DNA of 64,000 nucleotides, from positions 186,001 through 250,000 of the forward strand of contig NZ_VEAF01000005.1 in assembly GCF_007673775.1 (NCBI RefSeq), in the 5' to 3' direction. A program made the translations under genes and the position numbers. Shown here in pieces: positions 27,531 through 36,740 of the stretch (position 1 is its first letter; each line of letters starts with the position of its first letter). Source of the stretch: Curtobacterium sp. 9128. GTDB taxonomy: Bacteria; Actinomycetota; Actinomycetes; Actinomycetales; Microbacteriaceae. The notes beneath the pieces were generated by a model. It was given only the letters and a program-made list of their open reading frames with translations, did no database searches and was not told where the DNA came from.

Positions 27531-28967
27531 TCAGCTGGCGACGGGCACCCCGTTCAGCGCCCCGAGCGGGATCCGCGCCGTCGCCTCCGTCGGACCACCC
27601 TCCGGGCTCGACACGGTCAGCTCCCCGTCGAGGGCCCGCATCCGTCCCATCAGCCCCTCGATCCCGTGGCCCTCCTGCACGCTCGCCCCGCCGACACCGT
27701 CGTCCGTGACGCTCACCGTCAGGTACCAGACCGACGAGGCGTCCACGACGAGCCCGAGGTACACGCCCGCCGTCGACGCGCCGGCGTGCTTGGTCGTGTT
27801 CGTCAGGAGCTCGGACACCGTGAAGTACACGTTCCGCTGGATCTCGCTGGCGAGCTCCAGTCCGTCCGGCAGTCGGACCTCGAGGCCGACGGGGATCGGG
27901 GTCCGAGCGACGAGTGCCTCGAGCGCCGCGACGAGCCCGCGGTCGAGGAGGATCGGCGGCGCGAACCCGCGGGACAGCGCGCGGAGTTCGTCGAGGGCGT
28001 CCTTGGCGTGCTCGGACGCCTCGCCGATGAGCTGCTTCGCCTTGTCCGGGTCCTTGTCGAAGGCGCGCTCGGCGGCGGACAGGTCCATCCGCAGCCGGAC
28101 CAGGCGCTGCTGGGGTCCGTCGTGCAGGTCGCGCTCGATCTGTCGGAGCGCCTGCCCCTCCGCCGTGACGGCACCGGCGCGGGAAGCCTGCAGGCCGGCG
28201 ACGCGGCGCTCGAGCACCTCGGCGCGGAACCCACCGAGCAACCCGAAGTCGATCCAGTAGTGCGCCAGGACCGATCCGCGCGACCAGAGCGGGAACAGCA
28301 CGACCGAGGCCGCCATGCTGAGGGCACAAGCCAGGGCCCCGAGGATCCAGGCCCAGCTCTGGTCCATGCTGTTGCGCAGGAGCCAGTCGTTGATCTGCCA
28401 GCCCCAGCGGAGCGCGGTGAACCCGGCGAAGACCGGCCCGAAGAAGCCGACGACGAGCAGCGCGCCGGCACCGACCGTGACGAGGGCGGTCAGCGGGTAC
28501 ACGACGGCCGCGTGCAGCAGGTAGAGCCAGTAGTGCGGGTTCGCGACCGCGGACCCCGTGCGTGTCCACCAGTTCTGCTGCCAGCGTGGCGTCCAGTCCA
28601 CCGGGCGGATCGGCCGGGGGTCGGCCCACGAGATGCGGAGCCGTTCGAACTGCCCGAGCCACCGTGCGACGAAGAGCGCGATGAAGAACATGAGCAGCAC
28701 GAACGGGTTGAACAGGTCGTGGAAGCCGCCGCCGAAGACCGCCGTGGGGAACACGGCGTACAGCGTGCAGAGGAGCACCGCCGTGAGCGCCATGTACCCG
28801 AAGTCGCGCGGGACACGCCGCCAGGCCTCGCGGTAGAACGAGCCGGCGGAGGGCTGCGGCGGCTGCGGCGGCTTGGTGGGCATCGGCTGCGGGTCTCCGG
28901 ACGGTGCGGCGATGGCGTCGTCGAGCGGCACGGTGGCGGCCTGGTCGAGACGGTCGGTGTCGGTCAT
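27531..28967 (-). CDS. Sensor histidine kinase, NarL-partner class (HisKA_3)
   Basis: A 478-residue membrane sensor kinase. The Pro-rich N-terminus is followed by four or more membrane segments in about residues 55-240, matching a putative-sensor type integral domain with little extracellular loop. The phosphoacceptor His is in IERDLHDGPQQRLVRL. The HATPase part shows NTTKHAGAST (N box) and DDGVGG (G1), with GHGIEGLMGRMRALDGEL at the end. The signal may be in the membrane. Cognate regulator lies downstream. Confidence 0.92.
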   Translation of the reverse strand: MTDTDRLDQAATVPLDDAIAAPSGDPQPMPTKPPQPPQPSAGSFYREAWRRVPRDFGYMALTAVLLCTLYAVFPTAVFGGGFHDLFNPFVLLMFFIALFVARWLGQFERLRISWADPRPIRPVDWTPRWQQNWWTRTGSAVANPHYWLYLLHAAVVYPLTALVTVGAGALLVVGFFGPVFAGFTALRWGWQINDWLLRNSMDQSWAWILGALACALSMAASVVLFPLWSRGSVLAHYWIDFGLLGGFRAEVLERRVAGLQASRAGAVTAEGQALRQIERDLHDGPQQRLVRLRMDLSAAERAFDKDPDKAKQLIGEASEHAKDALDELRALSRGFAPPILLDRGLVAALEALVARTPIPVGLEVRLPDGLELASEIQRNVYFTVSELLTNTTKHAGASTAGVYLGLVVDASSVWYLTVSVTDDGVGGASVQEGHGIEGLMGRMRALDGELTVSSPEGGPTEATARIPLGALNGVPVAS

Positions 28968-29050
28968 GGGTCAAGCCTCGCGATCGCGGGCTCTCCACGA
29001 CATCCTGCCCTCTCCCGGACCGGGGGTGGGGTTACCCCTACCCTGGACGC

Positions 29051-29650
29051 ATGGGGACTTCGACGACGGCACGGGAACGATGGATCGCGCTGGCGGGGGT
29101 GGTGGCCGCCCTCGCTCCGGCACTCGCTGCCACCGCGGGCCTCGTCACGCTCACGCAGTGGGACCCCGGGACGGTGACGCTGCGGGTCGCCGTGGTCCTC
29201 GGCGGGATCGCCGCGGTCGTCGTCGGCGCGGTCGCCTGGCGACGCGGCGACCGCGTGACCCTGGGCTTCGCCCTGGCCTGCCTGTGCGCGGCGCTCGCGT
29301 GGGTCCCGCTCGGCCCCCTCTCCTTCCCGGTCTCGACCATCGTCGGCATCGCCGCGGAGGCCCTGCTGATCGCCTTCGGCGTCCTCCTGCTGCGTCGGGA
29401 GACCGGCTGGGTCCGGGTCGCGGGCTGGGTGGTCACGGTCGGCGGGACGCTGTGGCTGCTCGGCGGGCTCGCCGTGTGGATCGGCACCCTCCCGCGGGCG
29501 ACGGAGACCACGCTCGTGGTCCTGTTCACGGTCCCGGCGCTCGGGCAGCTGGTCGCGTTCGCCGCGGCCGCCGCGCTGTTCGTCGGGCCGCTCGTCCGCC
29601 CGGTGCACACAGGCGCGCGGTACCTCTGGTCGACCGCCGACGTCCGCTGA
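29051..29650 (+). CDS. Multi-span membrane protein of unknown function
   Basis: A 199-residue protein with about six hydrophobic helices separated by short Arg-containing loops (AWRRGDR, LLRRETGWVR). Not recognised. TACCCT at 29037-29042 is a -10-like hexamer 8 bases before ATG 29051 and no ribosome site is visible, so the message is probably leaderless. It is divergent from the histidine kinase. A GACTGGAGGCTCG motif follows 35 bases after the stop. Confidence 0.72.
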   Translation: MGTSTTARERWIALAGVVAALAPALAATAGLVTLTQWDPGTVTLRVAVVLGGIAAVVVGAVAWRRGDRVTLGFALACLCAALAWVPLGPLSFPVSTIVGIAAEALLIAFGVLLLRRETGWVRVAGWVVTVGGTLWLLGGLAVWIGTLPRATETTLVVLFTVPALGQLVAFAAAAALFVGPLVRPVHTGARYLWSTADVR

Positions 29651-29768
29651 CGGGCTGACCGACCGGGCCGGCTCACCGGCGGGTCGGACTGGAGGCTCGT
29701 CCCGCCCCGACGCGCGCCGCACGTCCTGACGGATCACCCGGGGCGGCACCGGGTCGCTCCCGGCACGT

Positions 29769-31427
29769 TCACACGGCGGCGGCCCCGGCCAGACGGACCG
29801 CGCGACGGACGGCCTGTTCCTCGGGATCGGGGACCGGCGCCGCCTGCACGAGTCGCCGCGTGTACGGGTCCTGCGGGGCGCGGAGGATCGCGTCGCACGT
29901 CCCCTCCTCGGCGACGCGGCCCTGGTGCAGCACGACGACTCTGTCACACAGCGTGTCCACGACGGCGAGGTCGTGCGTCACGAACAGGCACGCGAAGCCG
30001 AGCCGCTCCTGGAGTTCCCGGAAGACGTCGAGCACGCGCGCCTGCACCGACACGTCGAGTGCACTCGTCGGTTCGTCCGCGATGAGGAGTGCCGGATCGA
30101 GGGCGACGGCGCGCGCGATGGCGACCCGCTGCCGCTGCCCACCGGACAGCTCGTGCGGGTACCGCTCGCGGAAGCCGCCGTCGAGCCCGACGTCACCGAG
30201 CAGTCGCTCGACGCGCGCCTCCACCTCGGCCGTCGGCAGCCGGAGGATCTGCCGCAGCGGCTCGGCGACGGTCTGGCCGACCGAGTACCGCGGGTTCAAG
30301 GACCGTAGCGGGTTCTGGAAGACGACGCCGACGCGTCGCCGCATCGCCTTCCGGGAGGCGCGGCTCGCCCGCGCCACATCGGTCCCCTCGACGACGACGG
30401 TCCCGCCGGTGATCGGCGCGAGACCGATCGCGGCCCGCCCGATGGTCGTCTTCCCGCTGCCGGACTCCCCGACCAGACCGACGATCTCCCCGCGACCGAC
30501 GGTGAACGACACGTCGTCGACGGCCCGGAACCGCCCGCGCAACGCTCCGCCGTACTCGACCACGAGGTGCCGGACGTCCAGGACGACGGACGGTGTCTGG
30601 ACGGCGAGGTCGACCGCGTCCCGCCCCCGGTCGGTCCCGGTGCCCATCCGCGGGACGGCGGCGAGCAGTTCGCGCGTGTAGTCGGCGGACGGCGCACCGA
30701 GCACCTCGTGGACGGTGCCGGTCTCGACGACCCGCCCGCGGCGCATCACGACCACGCGGTCGGCGATGTCGGCGACCACGCCCATGTCGTGCGTGATGAG
30801 CAGGATCGACGTCCCGGTGCGCTCGCGGAGGGCGCGGAGCACGTCGAGGACCTCGGCCTGGACCGTCACGTCGAGGGCGGTCGTCGGCTCGTCCGCGATG
30901 AGCAGGTCTGGGTCGGCGGCGAGCGCCATCGCGATCATGACGCGCTGGCACTGCCCACCGGAGAGCTCGTGGGGGTACTGGCCGAGGCGGCGCTCGGGCT
31001 CCGGGACCTCGACGGCACGGAGGAGGTCGAGCGCGCGTTCGCGGACGGCGGCACGGTCCAGGGAGCCGTCGGCGCGGCGGACGGCCTCGGCCAGTTGGAA
31101 CCCGATCGCGTACACGGGGTTCAACGCCGCGGAGGGGTCCTGGAAGATCATCGAGACGCGGCGGCCGCGCACCTCGCGGAGCGTGCGTTCGTCGGCGCCG
31201 AGCACGTCGAGGTCGCAGATCCGGATGCTGCCGTCGGCACGTGCTCCGTCGGGAGCGATGCCCATCGCGGTCATCGCGGTCATGCTCTTGCCCGAGCCGG
31301 ACTCGCCGACGACCGCGACCACCTCGCCGGGGCCGACCGTGAACGAGGCGTCGTGGACGGCGTGCACGACCTCGCCGTCCACGTCGAACGTGACGCTGAG
31401 GTGGTCGACGGTGAGGACGTCGTTCAT
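29769..31427 (-). CDS. Fused double ATP-binding protein of the second peptide ABC importer
   Basis: A 552-residue chain with two complete ABC domains. Domain 1 has GESGSGKS, the LSGGQCQRVMIAMA signature and LLIADEPTTALD. Domain 2 has GESGSGKTT, LSGGQRQRVAIARA and LLIADEPTSALD, and ends with the oligopeptide-transporter C-terminal extension (DPYTRRLVQAAPVPDP). ATG 31427 follows GGAG and overlaps the stop of the GbsR-like gene by ATGA. It is the last gene of the operon that begins with the substrate-binding lipoprotein at 38333. Confidence 0.92.
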   Translation of the reverse strand: MNDVLTVDHLSVTFDVDGEVVHAVHDASFTVGPGEVVAVVGESGSGKSMTAMTAMGIAPDGARADGSIRICDLDVLGADERTLREVRGRRVSMIFQDPSAALNPVYAIGFQLAEAVRRADGSLDRAAVRERALDLLRAVEVPEPERRLGQYPHELSGGQCQRVMIAMALAADPDLLIADEPTTALDVTVQAEVLDVLRALRERTGTSILLITHDMGVVADIADRVVVMRRGRVVETGTVHEVLGAPSADYTRELLAAVPRMGTGTDRGRDAVDLAVQTPSVVLDVRHLVVEYGGALRGRFRAVDDVSFTVGRGEIVGLVGESGSGKTTIGRAAIGLAPITGGTVVVEGTDVARASRASRKAMRRRVGVVFQNPLRSLNPRYSVGQTVAEPLRQILRLPTAEVEARVERLLGDVGLDGGFRERYPHELSGGQRQRVAIARAVALDPALLIADEPTSALDVSVQARVLDVFRELQERLGFACLFVTHDLAVVDTLCDRVVVLHQGRVAEEGTCDAILRAPQDPYTRRLVQAAPVPDPEEQAVRRAVRLAGAAAV

Positions 31428-31993
31428 GGGGTCTCCGCTGGGTCGGTCTCGTCGCGGGCCGCCTTGAAGGCCTCCCACTCCTCGAGCATCTTGAAGTGGT
31501 GGCCGCGTAGCCACTGCATGTAGTCGCGTCCGTTGCGGAGGCGCTCACGGACCTCGGCGTCGACGTCGCCGTCGCCGGCGTGGCCGCCGGCCTCGACGAT
31601 GGCGAGCCCACGCCCGATGAGGTCGCGCTGCCGGTCCAGGTAGCGCCGCTCACCGGCGAGCCAGGACCCCCACACGTCGGCCTCGGCGCGGAAGTAGTGG
31701 CTGCGCTCCCCCGGCACGGTGTGCCGTTTCACGAAACCGCTGTCCACGAGGCGCCGGGCCGCCATCGAGATCGCGCCGGAACTGGCCCCGAGTGCGACCT
31801 GCAGGTCGGACGAGGACGAGTGCGGCGCCCGGGTCACCATGAGGTAGCCGAGCACCCGCGCGTCGGTGAGGGGCATCCCCGCCATGTCACTGAACATCAG
31901 CGCGAACTCCTCGACGAACGCCTGACGTTCCGGCTCGAGGACGACGTCGTCGCGCGCGTGATCGCGCACCGAAGGGCCCGTCCCGGCGCTCAT
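31424..31993 (-). CDS. GbsR/MarR-type winged-helix regulator
   Basis: A 189-residue DNA-binding protein. The winged-helix core has PLTDARVLGYLMVTRAPHSSSSDLQVALGASSGAISMAARRLVDSGFVKRHTVPGERSHYF, the GbsR-like pattern, then a helical C-terminal dimer region. It is embedded between the serine hydrolase and the ATPase with ATGA overlaps on both sides, so it is made together with the transporter. A palindrome upstream of the operon (38426-38443) is a candidate target. Ligand unknown. Confidence 0.85.
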   Translation of the reverse strand: MSAGTGPSVRDHARDDVVLEPERQAFVEEFALMFSDMAGMPLTDARVLGYLMVTRAPHSSSSDLQVALGASSGAISMAARRLVDSGFVKRHTVPGERSHYFRAEADVWGSWLAGERRYLDRQRDLIGRGLAIVEAGGHAGDGDVDAEVRERLRNGRDYMQWLRGHHFKMLEEWEAFKAARDETDPAETP

Positions 31994-33399
31994 GCCTCGA
32001 GGCCAGCCGCGACCGCTGGCGACTCGGTCGGGATCGTCCACGGTTCCTGGGTCATGCCGCCGCCGGCCCGGATCGCCCGAACGGTACCGTCCCCGTCCCG
32101 CTCGTACGTGATGTCCTCGTCCACCGAACCGAACCGGTTGCCGTGCGTCATGCGCAGCGTGTCCGCGTCGACCACCTCGAGCCGCGTCGGTGACTCGAGC
32201 GGCGCCGGCGCGGACGGGTCGATCTCGACGAGGCGGTCGCCGATGCGAGCGACGTCGGTGACGCCCCACGGGTTCGCGAAACGCCCGGTGAAGGTCGCCG
32301 CGTCGACGTCGTCCGGCACGGCCGCGCCCGGGGCGTCGTCCGCCGCGGCTGCGTCGAGGAGGGTGATGATGGCCGTCGCGATGAGCGTCGCGGGCCCGGC
32401 CGCGGCGCTGGTGAGCACCGACACGACGAGCCCCGACGCGGGGTCGAACATCGACTGCGTGATGTGTCCGGGGAACCCGCCGGAGTGCCCGCGGATGTCC
32501 CGCCCGCCGATGCGGTCGACGACGAACCCGGCGCCGTAGCCGCGCTCGGCGTCGTCGTCGGTGGCGCTCCACGCCTTCCGCTGCGCGAGGCGCTTCGAGT
32601 GGTCGCTGAGCAGCGTGCCCTGTCCGATGACGTGCTGCGAGAAGTACCGAACCAGGTCGGACGCGGTGCCGTGGAAGCCCGTGGCGGCCGCCATCGCGCG
32701 GGTGTCGACGTGGTCGATCCGGCGACGGGTCCGGGCGACGTGGAACCCGGTGTAGCCGACCACGAAGTCGTCGGCGCGGCTCGGGTCCCAGTCCGGGCCG
32801 GTGTTCTGCAGGCCCAGCGGCTCGGTGATCGACGCACGGACGAAGTCGTTGTAGGACTGTCCGGACACCGCGGCGATGACGAGCCCGAGCAGCGAGTACC
32901 CGAGGTTCGAGTAGTTGAACGAGGACCCCGCCGGGACCTTCTGGCCGCGGTCGAGGACCAGCGCGAGGAGTTCCTGCTCGTCGGGGAAGGGGTGCTTCAG
33001 CGACCAGTAGTCACCGTCGTGGCCGTCGCGGATGACCCCTGCGCCCATCTCCATGAGTTCGCGGACCGTGGCGTCGGCGAGCGGGGAGCCGGCCTCGACG
33101 AGGGCGGGCACGTACGTGCCGACGGTGTCGTCGAGCCGGAGCGACCCCCGCTCGACGAGCTGCAGGAGCGCCGTCGCGGTGAACGTCTTCGAGTGCGAGG
33201 CGATGCGGAACAGATCGGTCGTCGTCAGCCGGCGGCCGGCCTCGACGTCGGCGTAGCCCCAGGCCTCGTCGAGGAGCACCTCGCCTCCGTGCCCGATCGC
33301 GACCTGCACGCCGGGCACGCGCAGCTGCCACACCTTGTAGGACACCCAGTCGCGGATGTAGGGCAGGGTCTTCCGGTACGCGTCGAGGGTGTCGGTCAC
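31990..33399 (-). CDS. Serine hydrolase, class C beta-lactamase/D-aminopeptidase fold
   Basis: A 469-residue penicillin-binding-type hydrolase without a signal peptide, so probably cytoplasmic. The catalytic SxxK is SHSK at 68-71, the second motif is YSN in FNYSNLGYS, and the third is HSGG (in place of KTG). A C-terminal beta domain of about 100 residues resembles the lipocalin-like domain of D-aminopeptidases and EstB-like enzymes. Its location in a peptide importer operon suggests cleavage of imported peptides, perhaps with D-residues or amides. True beta-lactamase function is unlikely. Confidence 0.83.
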   Translation of the reverse strand: MTDTLDAYRKTLPYIRDWVSYKVWQLRVPGVQVAIGHGGEVLLDEAWGYADVEAGRRLTTTDLFRIASHSKTFTATALLQLVERGSLRLDDTVGTYVPALVEAGSPLADATVRELMEMGAGVIRDGHDGDYWSLKHPFPDEQELLALVLDRGQKVPAGSSFNYSNLGYSLLGLVIAAVSGQSYNDFVRASITEPLGLQNTGPDWDPSRADDFVVGYTGFHVARTRRRIDHVDTRAMAAATGFHGTASDLVRYFSQHVIGQGTLLSDHSKRLAQRKAWSATDDDAERGYGAGFVVDRIGGRDIRGHSGGFPGHITQSMFDPASGLVVSVLTSAAAGPATLIATAIITLLDAAAADDAPGAAVPDDVDAATFTGRFANPWGVTDVARIGDRLVEIDPSAPAPLESPTRLEVVDADTLRMTHGNRFGSVDEDITYERDGDGTVRAIRAGGGMTQEPWTIPTESPAVAAGLEA

Positions 33400-33465
33400 T
33401 TGGGGGTCCTTCCGGGACGGCGTGGGTCAGTGGGGCGTACGGCCTGTGGTGACGAGTCTGGCGGA

Positions 33466-34356
33466 TCACCGGCGACGCGGGTCGAGGGCGGCGCGCAGCG
33501 TGTCCCCGAGTGCGATGACGGACAGCACCGTCACCGCGAGGAACGTCGCGGGAGCGACGAGCATGTGCGGGGCCCGGAGGAACTGGCTCGTCGCGGCGGA
33601 CAGCTGCAGTCCCCAGGAGATCGCCGGGCTCTCGAGCCCGATGCCGAGGTACGTCAGCGACGACTCGGACACGATGACGCCGCCGACGGTGATCGTGGCG
33701 AGGACGAGCAGCGGCGAGATCGACGCGGGCAGGACGTAGCGGGTGGTGATCCGCCACGTCGAGAGCCCCATCGTGCGGGCGGCGAGGACGAACTCGGCGT
33801 TCCGGACGCTCCGGACGCTGGACCGCACGAGCCGCGCCATCGTCGGCCAGCCGAACAGGGCGAGGACGAGCGAGACGGTGACGACCGAGCGCTGCCCGAC
33901 GCTGTTCAGCACGACGACGGCGCCGAGCAGGAACGGGAAGCCGAGGAACACGTCGGTGAGGCGTGCGAGCACGGCGTCCACCCACCCGCCGACCATGCCG
34001 GCGACGGTCCCGACGACGACGGCCACGACGCCGGCGAGCACCGTGGTGAGCACCGCGACCGCGATCGAGGACCGCGTGCCGTAGACGACGTTCGCGTACA
34101 CGTCACAGCCCTGCAGGTCGAAGCCGAACGGATGTCCGGCGGTCGCCGACGCCCCGCTCCGGCCGAGGTCGCAGGCGCGCGGGTCGCCGTGGCCGAAGAA
34201 GCCGGCGAAGACGGACGGGAAGCAGGCGACGAGCAGCACGACGGCGAGGACCCCGGCGGGGAGCCAGAACCCCGGGCGCCGGACCGCGGACCGCAGCGGC
34301 CGACGCTTCGTGACGACGGACTGCGGGACGGTCGCGCCGATGGCAGAGGTGGTCAT
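33466..34356 (-). CDS. ABC transporter permease, DppC type
   Basis: A 296-residue permease with an N-terminal helix after a basic head, a long extracellular loop (with two Cys in RACDLG and LQGCDVYANV) and five more spans. The DppC signatures YGTRSSIAVAVLTTVLAG and the cytoplasmic loop in AARTMGLSTWRITTRYVLP are clear, and SLTYLGIGLESPAISWG closes it. Overlaps the DppB-like gene by ATGA. The 66-base gap to the serine hydrolase contains no terminator. Confidence 0.9.
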   Translation of the reverse strand: MTTSAIGATVPQSVVTKRRPLRSAVRRPGFWLPAGVLAVVLLVACFPSVFAGFFGHGDPRACDLGRSGASATAGHPFGFDLQGCDVYANVVYGTRSSIAVAVLTTVLAGVVAVVVGTVAGMVGGWVDAVLARLTDVFLGFPFLLGAVVVLNSVGQRSVVTVSLVLALFGWPTMARLVRSSVRSVRNAEFVLAARTMGLSTWRITTRYVLPASISPLLVLATITVGGVIVSESSLTYLGIGLESPAISWGLQLSAATSQFLRAPHMLVAPATFLAVTVLSVIALGDTLRAALDPRRR

Positions 34357-35294
34357 GCGGAGACTCCTGTCCGGACACGCGGGTCGAGGGCGGCGTGCAG
34401 CAGGTCGACGAGCACGCTCGTGACGAGGAACACCAGGATGAGCGCGGTCGAGATCCCGACGACCACCGCGCCCTCGTGCGACCGGATCCCCTGGAACAGC
34501 AGGTTCCCGACGCCGGGCAGGTTGAAGATGCCCTCGACGATCACGGTCCCGCCCATCAGGTACCCGAGGTCCGTGGCGAGGTAGGTCGCGGTGGGGATGA
34601 GCGAGTTGCGCATCACGTGGACGCCGACGATGCGCCCGGGGGCGAGGCCCTTCGCACGGGCGGTCCGCACGAAGTCGGCGTCGAGGGTCTCGATCATCGA
34701 GGTCCGGGTCAACCGCGACACCGCCGCGAGGCCGAACAGGGCGATCACGAACGCCGGCAGCAGGTAGGCGGTGGGCCACCCCGCGGTCGCACCGGCCACC
34801 GGGAACCAGTGCAGGCGGACGGAGAACACCAGCTGCAGGGCGACGCCGAGCACGAAGACGGGGACGGCGCCGACGACGATCGTCGCGACCAGGACCGTCT
34901 TGTCGAGGACGGTCCCGCGGCGGAGTGCCGACACGACGCCGAGTCCGATGCCGAGGACGATCTCCACCGCCCACGCGGTGAGCGCGAGCGTGATCGTGAC
35001 CGGCCAGCGCGAGGCCATCTGCTCCCCCACCGACTGGCCGTTGAAGTCGGTCCCGAAGTCGCCGCGGAGCAGGCCGCCGAGGTACTGCAGGTACTGCGCC
35101 CAGAGCGGCTGGTCGAGGTGGTACTCGGCGCGCAACGCCCGCACCACCGACTCGGTGAGCGGCCGGTCGCCGCCGAGCGCCTTGATCGGGTCGCCCGGGA
35201 GGGCGAACGTCATCGCGTAGATGAGGAAGGTCACGCCGAGGAAGACGACGAGCAGGCCGCCGACGCGGCGGCTGACCGTGAGCGCCGCACGCAT
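34353..35294 (-). CDS. ABC transporter permease, DppB type
   Basis: A 313-residue permease with six spans. It has the conserved FALPGDPIKALGG after helix 1, the LDQPLWAQYLQYLGGLLRGDFGTDF loop, the cytoplasmic TARAKGLAPGRIVGVHVMRNSLIP and VEGIFNLPGVGNLL. Its ATG shares one base with the TGA of the M14 peptidase gene (TGATG). Partner of the adjoining DppC-like permease. Confidence 0.91.
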   Translation of the reverse strand: MRAALTVSRRVGGLLVVFLGVTFLIYAMTFALPGDPIKALGGDRPLTESVVRALRAEYHLDQPLWAQYLQYLGGLLRGDFGTDFNGQSVGEQMASRWPVTITLALTAWAVEIVLGIGLGVVSALRRGTVLDKTVLVATIVVGAVPVFVLGVALQLVFSVRLHWFPVAGATAGWPTAYLLPAFVIALFGLAAVSRLTRTSMIETLDADFVRTARAKGLAPGRIVGVHVMRNSLIPTATYLATDLGYLMGGTVIVEGIFNLPGVGNLLFQGIRSHEGAVVVGISTALILVFLVTSVLVDLLHAALDPRVRTGVSA

Positions 35295-36736
35295 CAGTCG
35301 CCTCCCCCGGTCGGCACGGTCGACCGGCCTGCGGTCACCGAGGACGGCCGGGAGGCGCGGGCCGGGTCCGCCACGTGACTCGCGCAGGCGAGGACCGCGC
35401 CGAACTGCACCCCCACCAGCTTCGCGATCGGGATCGGCGCCGCGTCCGGCAGGACGTCCGCCTGCCACGTCGCGTACAGCTCCGCGAGGCGGTCACGGAG
35501 GCGCCGCAGCGGGGCGGGCGCCGTGCCGGCGGTCGTCTCCGCCTCGAGCGCACGGAGCAGCATGCCGCCGTACCGGAGCCGGAAGCAGCGGACCAGGTCC
35601 TCGCACCCGAAGCGTTCGGCGACGGTTGCCATCCGGTCGGCGGGCTCACGGTCGGCACGCGCACGGTCCGTCTCGGTCATCCCACCGATCATCGGGACGA
35701 ACGCCCGCGAGCCCTCGAGGAACGGCGTCTCGACGGTGAGCATCGGCGTCGCGGCGTCGAGGATCTCCTGCAGCTCGGCGCCCGAGGCCGCGAGGTCGTC
35801 CGCGCACCGCCGGAGCAGGTCCGGGTAGGACTCCGTGGTGACGCTCTGGTCGTCGGCGTCAGGGTGGCTCCAGTACGGCAGCTCGGCGACCAGGCAGAGC
35901 GCGCCGTACCGGGCCGCCCACGCCGCGCTCGAGGCCCCGTGGATGTGCTCGCCGGGGTCGACGCCGAGGCTCTCGAGGTAGTCGTAGGCGGTCTCGATGC
36001 CGTCCAACGCGAACACGGCCGGTGCGAACGCCCGCAGGTGGGGCGACTCCGGCTCCCCGGTGTCGAGCGGCAGCCCGAGCGCCTGCGGGACGGCGTGCAG
36101 GACGTCGATCACGTCGGGCAGGTCCTCGGAGAGGTAGTAGTACACCCCGCCCATCTCGCCGTTGTGCAGCGACACGAGCAGCTCCGGACGGGTGTCGTCG
36201 ATGAGCCGCATGAAGGCGAGGGTCTCCGGCAGGACCTGGTCGAAGTACACCGACTTGTGGGCGTTCGGGAACGTCCACTCGACCTGGCTGTCCGGGGCCG
36301 GCCGGTAGAAGTGCCGCGCGTAGTGGACCCGGTCGTGCGGGTCGTGGAACCACGCCTCGTTCAGCCGCATGCCGTCCGGGTCGATCGTCGGGACGATGTG
36401 CCACGTCGTGTCGAGCGACGCAGCCGCCGCGATGTCGTCCTGGTCGGTGCTCAGCAGCCAGGAGGCGAGGTGCAGGGCCGTCCACGACCCGATCGGTTCG
36501 TTCGGGTGCACGCCGCCGACGACGACGGCGGCGTGCGACCCGGAACCGATGCGGTAGCTGTGGAGCGGTTCCCCGAGCCTGCTGGTGCCGATCCGGGTGA
36601 CCGTGACCTGCTCGGGGTGTGCCGCGGCGAGTGCGTCGAACCGGGCGTGCAGGTCGTCGACGAGGGGGAAGCCGTCGCGGTCGGGGACCGCCGCGACGAG
36701 GCGGAGGACGGTGCGCTGGTCCATGCGGTGCTGCAC
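35294..36736 (-). CDS. M14 family zinc carboxypeptidase-like protein
   Basis: A 480-residue protein of the carboxypeptidase A superfamily. The zinc ligands H77 and E80 are in GGVHPNEPIG, and the third ligand is in LLVSLHNGEMGG. A substrate-binding segment DPDGMRLNEAWF follows. No signal peptide, so it probably acts on imported peptides in the cytoplasm. The start may be GTG 36736 (4 bases after the lipoprotein stop) or ATG 36724. M14 enzymes of this kind often cleave cell-wall peptides or modified C-terminal residues. Finding it between receptor and permease genes ties it to the transporter substrate. Confidence 0.84.
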   Translation of the reverse strand: MQHRMDQRTVLRLVAAVPDRDGFPLVDDLHARFDALAAAHPEQVTVTRIGTSRLGEPLHSYRIGSGSHAAVVVGGVHPNEPIGSWTALHLASWLLSTDQDDIAAAASLDTTWHIVPTIDPDGMRLNEAWFHDPHDRVHYARHFYRPAPDSQVEWTFPNAHKSVYFDQVLPETLAFMRLIDDTRPELLVSLHNGEMGGVYYYLSEDLPDVIDVLHAVPQALGLPLDTGEPESPHLRAFAPAVFALDGIETAYDYLESLGVDPGEHIHGASSAAWAARYGALCLVAELPYWSHPDADDQSVTTESYPDLLRRCADDLAASGAELQEILDAATPMLTVETPFLEGSRAFVPMIGGMTETDRARADREPADRMATVAERFGCEDLVRCFRLRYGGMLLRALEAETTAGTAPAPLRRLRDRLAELYATWQADVLPDAAPIPIAKLVGVQFGAVLACASHVADPARASRPSSVTAGRSTVPTGGGD

Positions 36737-36740
36737 GCCG

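Noticed and set aside
31990..33399. Antibiotic-resistance beta-lactamase
   Set aside because: No signal peptide, HSGG instead of KTG, a long C-terminal domain and a peptide-import operon context favour a peptidase or esterase role.
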